Positions 60,619 to 64,000 of a stretch of 64,000 nucleotides of DNA are shown piece by piece. The stretch covers positions 1,435,001-1,499,000 of the forward strand of contig NZ_CP019789.1 in NCBI RefSeq assembly GCF_002022685.1. The letters run 5' to 3'. Origin of the DNA: Bartonella schoenbuchensis R1. GTDB lineage: Bacteria; Pseudomonadota; Alphaproteobacteria; Rhizobiales; Rhizobiaceae. The notes beneath the pieces are model-generated. The model worked only from the letters and a program-made list of their open reading frames with translations. It searched no databases and was not told the DNA's origin. A program made the position numbers and the translations under genes. How positions within the stretch are numbered: the stretch's first letter is position 1; every line of letters starts with the position of its first letter.

Positions 60619-61427
60619 TGTTTGCGGCTTTTTTGCTGTCTTTGTTGGTCGAGTTCACGGCTCAAAAGCCTTTCAATAGCCGCAGCAATATCTCCTAAAT
60701 CATTTCGATATCCATTAAGAGCACGCGTTAAACCATTATACATAACAACAGCAGGAATAGCGACAAAAAGCCCTATAGCCGTTGCAAGCAAAGCTTCAGC
60801 AATTCCCGGCGCCACAACATCCAAGCGCGTTGTCTGAGTTTGAGCAATCCCAATAAAAGCATTCATAATCCCCCAAACGGTTGCAAAAAGCCCAACAAAA
60901 GGCGCAATAGCACCAATGGTTGCAAGAACAGCAGTCCCACAAGCCATGTGTCTTGTAGCCGTCAACACACACCGGGCTAAAAGTAAATGTACCCGCTCTT
61001 TCACCCCCTCATTGAAAGCACACAAAGCACTATCGTCATCTTTTCGTTCTCTGGTACCTTGAAACTTAATGAAGACCACCTGCTGAGTAGAAAGATTCAC
61101 CTCTTTGAGCGTTTCTTCCAAAAAGATTGCACCTGCCCCCAGAAAGACTGAATTTGCTTCTTGCTGATTTTTGAAATCAGAGGTCAAATGCGTGAAAGTT
61201 TGAGCATTTAGAACAAACTGCAACGCACGATGTGCTTTGCGTTTTGCCCACGTTATTTCAACAATTTTAGCCAGAGCAATTGTCCAAGATATAAGAGAAG
61301 CAAGCATCAACACAACAATCACAGCTTGCACAACCCCATCGGCAGCCATAAACATCGAAAAGGGAGAAAAATCACCCGCCGAAAATAAAGTAAAACTCTT
61401 ATCTAAAGCCCCTGTTTCAGATTCCAT
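60615..61427 (-). CDS. exbB: ExbB proton-channel protein
   Basis: MotA/TolQ/ExbB-family inner-membrane protein of 270 residues forming the stator that energises TonB. It has three TM helices: AVIVVLMLASLISWTIALAK, then TAVLATIGAIAPFVGLFATV and IAEALLATAIGLFVAIPAVV. The conserved GLFATVWGIMNAF and RLDVVAPGIAEALLATAIGL are clear. It is directly upstream of exbD in one operon. No tonB gene is in the window, and no iron box was recognised upstream. Confidence 0.92.
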   Translation of the reverse strand: MESETGALDKSFTLFSAGDFSPFSMFMAADGVVQAVIVVLMLASLISWTIALAKIVEITWAKRKAHRALQFVLNAQTFTHLTSDFKNQQEANSVFLGAGAIFLEETLKEVNLSTQQVVFIKFQGTRERKDDDSALCAFNEGVKERVHLLLARCVLTATRHMACGTAVLATIGAIAPFVGLFATVWGIMNAFIGIAQTQTTRLDVVAPGIAEALLATAIGLFVAIPAVVMYNGLTRALNGYRNDLGDIAAAIERLLSRELDQQRQQKSRKQ

Positions 61428-62750
61428 TGTTTCTCACAAATCTCCAAAATGACCCCACCCCTCCTTTTTAAAACGGTTATAAAAAATAAAAGAAGACAAA
61501 TCAAGTCCAGTTTATAATAAAAAGTGCCATCACTTTTACTCACATACCCCTCATTCACCACCTCACTCACCCTCTCACGCCTCAGCATCCCCCACTCACA
61601 CCTCTCATGCACACACATACCTCACGTACCCAACCTACCCCACACAGCACATCTTCCCCCCTCTCAAGCACACTCCCAACCCTCCCTCACTTGACTACCA
61701 CGACCACCTTTCCCCACTCATACTAATCCTACAAATAGCACCCACAGCTCGTACCATCCCTCCAAGCTCGCACACCACACAACAAGCTAGAACCTCCTCT
61801 CTCCCAAACACCTCTCTCCCCTCACACATCACTCCTCTTCCCAAGTCTGTCTGCTCATCCCCGCCCTTTCAAACCAACGCCCCAACCATACACTCACACA
61901 CCCCTCTCTCACCACTTCACGCCTCAGCATCCCCCACTCACACCTCTCATGCACACACATACCTCACGTACCCAACCTACCCCACACCGCACATCTGCCT
62001 CCTCTCAAACACACCCCAACCCTCCCCCGCTTGACTACCCTGACCACCTTTCCCCTCTCACACTAATCCCACAATAGTACCCACAGCTCAGCTCGTATGT
62101 ATCATCCCTTCAAGCTCGCAACACCACACAACACTCACAGCCTACTCTCTCACAAACACCTCTCTCCTCCACACATCACTCCTCTTCCCAAGTCTGTCTG
62201 CTCATCCCCACCCTTTCAAACCAAAGCCCCGGCACCATCCTCACGCCTCAGCATCTCCCCACTCACACACCCTCACGCACTCAACCTATCCCACACAGCA
62301 CATCTGCCCGCTCTCAAGCACACTCCCAACCCTCCCTCACTTGACTACCACGACCACCTTTCCCCACTCATACTAATCCCACAACAGTACCCACAGCTCG
62401 TATCATCCCTCCAAGCTCGCACACCATACAACACCCACAACCTCCTCGCTCTCATCCCCCCTTCCCCGACATCCACCCCTTTTCCCAAGTCTGTCTGCTC
62501 ATCCCCGCCCTTTCAAACCAACGTCCCAACCATACACTCACACACCCTTCTCTCACCACCTCACGCCTCAGCATCCCCTCACTCACACCTCGCACGCACA
62601 CCTCCCGCACGTACCCAACCTATCCCACACAGCACATCCTCTCCCCCGCACGCATATCCCTCTTACGCATACTTCCCCTCATGCATTTATGCATCTCTCT
62701 TAAAGAGAGCCCACACTCCCTAAAGGTTCGCATATACAACCATAGGTTTA
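61428..62750. repeat. Large C-rich low-complexity block
   Basis: From about 61540 to 62715, about 1.17 kb with three or more related segments: cacgcctcagcat with tcacacctctcatgcacaca (about 61575 and 61919), ttgactaccacgaccacc and variants (61682, 62031, 62341), and cccaagtctgtctgctc (61848, 62188, 62484). The core occurs as aaaccaa at 61871, 62218 and 62515. It is almost G-free on the + strand. Frames in it are not called. Confidence 0.88.
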
Positions 62751-63064
62751 TCTATAAAACCTAACAATTCAATCACAAAGGGGGGCATAGACTGTTGCAA
62801 AACTTCATGAAAAAAGAATCATAAAAATTTTGTCCATGCCATCATGTCCTCTTTTTCAAGGGTTTTTTGCGTAACTTGCCTTATACTGTTAAGAATCTTT
62901 AGGAAAAACAACATTTATAAAAAAATACACTTATAAATTGTATTAAGCATGGAACCAATATGATTTAAGGGCGTTAAACACTAACGAATGTTCAAATCTT
63001 TGACTCAGGTGATGGCTTTCACCATGAATCAAAAATAACACAAGAAAAAGAAGGAAGAATCATT
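62751..63064. promoter_or_regulatory. Upstream region of the YqjD-like gene
   Basis: An AT-rich stretch of normal composition that should hold the promoter of the following operon. The ribosome site agaaggaagaatc lies before the ATG at 63065. I saw no confident GGAAC-type stress promoter in it. Confidence 0.4.
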
Positions 63065-63391
63065 ATGGCAAACAACAAAGCAGCAGATGACAGAGCAACA
63101 TCAACAGAAAAAGACCTGCACGCTCAATTGAAACAATTACGCAGTGAAATGGCAAACATAACCTCAGCACTAAGTGACCTTGGTTCAAACACATTAAGTG
63201 AAGCCAAAAACAAAGCAACAAAATTCTACGCTTCAGTAAAAGACAATGGTGAAGATATTGCATCACAAGCTAAAGATGTTTTAAGCGATTTTGAACATAA
63301 CTTAAGCAGATGTGTACGCAAAAATCCTAGCAAGAGCGTTTTGGTTGCAGCGGGCATTGGTTTTGTTCTCTCTTACTTGATCCGCCGTTAA
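63065..63391 (+). CDS. DUF883 (YqjD/ElaB-like) membrane-anchored protein
   Basis: A 108-residue protein with a long amphipathic N-terminal helix (KDLHAQLKQLRSEMANITSA, then SDFEHNLSRCVRKNPSKS) and a C-terminal anchor (VLVAAGIGFVLSYLIRR). In relatives such as YqjD this type binds ribosomes at the inner membrane in stationary phase and is stress-induced. It is followed 3 bases later by a YqjE-like gene, matching the usual pairing. Confidence 0.88.
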   Translation: MANNKAADDRATSTEKDLHAQLKQLRSEMANITSALSDLGSNTLSEAKNKATKFYASVKDNGEDIASQAKDVLSDFEHNLSRCVRKNPSKSVLVAAGIGFVLSYLIRR

Positions 63392-63394
63392 CTC

Positions 63395-63832
63395 ATGCAA
63401 ACGTCTATTGTATCCTTACTGTACCAATTGACTGGTGGAAATCTCAAAAATACGGTCAAACAGATCCGTATCCAAGCAATTTGCTGTGGAATTATTGGAT
63501 TTTCATTATTGATGGCTCTAGTGTTTTTAAATGTCTTAAGCTTCCTTGCTTTGTGTTTAGTGATGCACCCAGTTGGTGCAGCCACAACAATGGTATTTAT
63601 TTGGTTTTTTGTTGCAGGATTAAGTGTTTTGCTAAGTCGGTTTTTCAAAGCATATCAACAACGCAATTATCAAAGACACTATGAAGAACAGCACCGTAAG
63701 TTTATGACAGAGTCAACCCTTTCCAGCATCGCAATGCTGGGTAAATACTTGCCTCTTGTTAAATTAGGGTTACCAGCCTTGGGACTTGCAGCTTACTTTT
63801 TGTGGCAAAAAGATAAAAAAGATCACTTTTAA
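63395..63832 (+). CDS. YqjE/holin-superfamily III-like membrane protein
   Basis: A 145-residue inner-membrane protein with hydrophobic stretches ICCGIIGFSLLMALVFLNVL and GAATTMVFIWFFVAGLSVLL, then a charged region and a last hydrophobic segment (LGLAAYFLW). It matches proteins paired with DUF883 genes (YqjE/phage-holin superfamily III). The gene starts 3 bases after the preceding stop, so the pair is co-translated. It is followed by a strong terminator. Confidence 0.8.
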   Translation: MQTSIVSLLYQLTGGNLKNTVKQIRIQAICCGIIGFSLLMALVFLNVLSFLALCLVMHPVGAATTMVFIWFFVAGLSVLLSRFFKAYQQRNYQRHYEEQHRKFMTESTLSSIAMLGKYLPLVKLGLPALGLAAYFLWQKDKKDHF

Positions 63833-63861
63833 AACATATAGCTATTGTGATTCACCCCCCC

Positions 63862-63900
63862 AAAGGCACATTCTTCTATACCCAGAGAATGTGCCTTTTT
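63862..63900 (+). terminator. Strong terminator after the YqjD-YqjE-like operon
   Basis: AAAGGCACATTCT and AGAATGTGCCTTT form a 13-bp perfect stem with an 11-base loop, ending in a T-run. C-rich repeat DNA begins again after it, to the end of the window. Confidence 0.88.
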
Positions 63901-64000
63901 CCTCTGCAAAAAGCACACCCCCCACAAGAGCACATCTGCCCCCTCTCAAAGCATACCCCCACCCCCCTCATGCTTGACCTACCCTGACCACCTCTCCCCA

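Overview
The window looks like the chromosome of a reduced, AT-rich alphaproteobacterium of the order Hyphomicrobiales. Bartonella is the best guess, inferred from family resemblances rather than a search. Supporting signs are an EcfG/NepR/PhyR general stress response locus, a DUF4167 gene, an MbfA-type iron exporter behind an Irr-like iron control element, an alphaproteobacterial 6S RNA, and the infA-maf-yacG and purE-purK gene orders.

Layout. Positions 230-8,900 carry an M23 envelope peptidase, the general stress response cluster (PhyK-like kinase, ecfG, nepR, phyR, HWE kinase), two small membrane or exported proteins and a DUF4167 gene. Positions 9,750-10,850 hold the remains of a cholera/heat-labile-enterotoxin-like A-B toxin locus. 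An FdhE homologue follows. From 12,500 to 28,350 there is a podovirus-like late module read leftward: small and large terminase, portal, scaffold, N4-gp56-type capsid, P22-like tail accessory and stabilisation proteins, tail fibre proteins and a lysozyme. Positions 28,780-47,570 are mostly core genes (clpB, yacG, maf, infA, purE, purK, rpmJ, 6S RNA, a 5-formyl-THF cyclo-ligase gene, ymdB, murA, tRNA-Thr) plus a 114-bp tandem array. Positions 47,850-55,690 are a phage early module (YqaJ exonuclease, repressor, DUF1376 replication protein, primase-helicase). The right end holds tRNA-Leu, a YqaA/DedA protein, dsbB, mbfA, dut, exbB-exbD and two YqjD/YqjE-like stress membrane proteins.

Two window-wide features stand out. 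First, gene boundaries are filled with blocks of C-rich, almost G-free (on this strand) low-complexity DNA, 0.2-1.6 kb long. They are built from internally duplicated segments with a recurring short core. They always lie in the same orientation whatever the gene direction, interrupt conserved gene neighbourhoods, and in places run into coding sequence as low-complexity protein tails. Second, at least ten genes (M23, nepR, phyR, HWE kinase, DUF4167, toxin B, clpB, primase-helicase, yqaA, mbfA) are broken by single-base losses, mostly in homopolymers. Adding one base at each site restores a family-like full-length protein. Undercalled homopolymers in the assembly are the simplest explanation, but real decay cannot be excluded from sequence alone. 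The toxin A gene is damaged further and looks truly degenerate.
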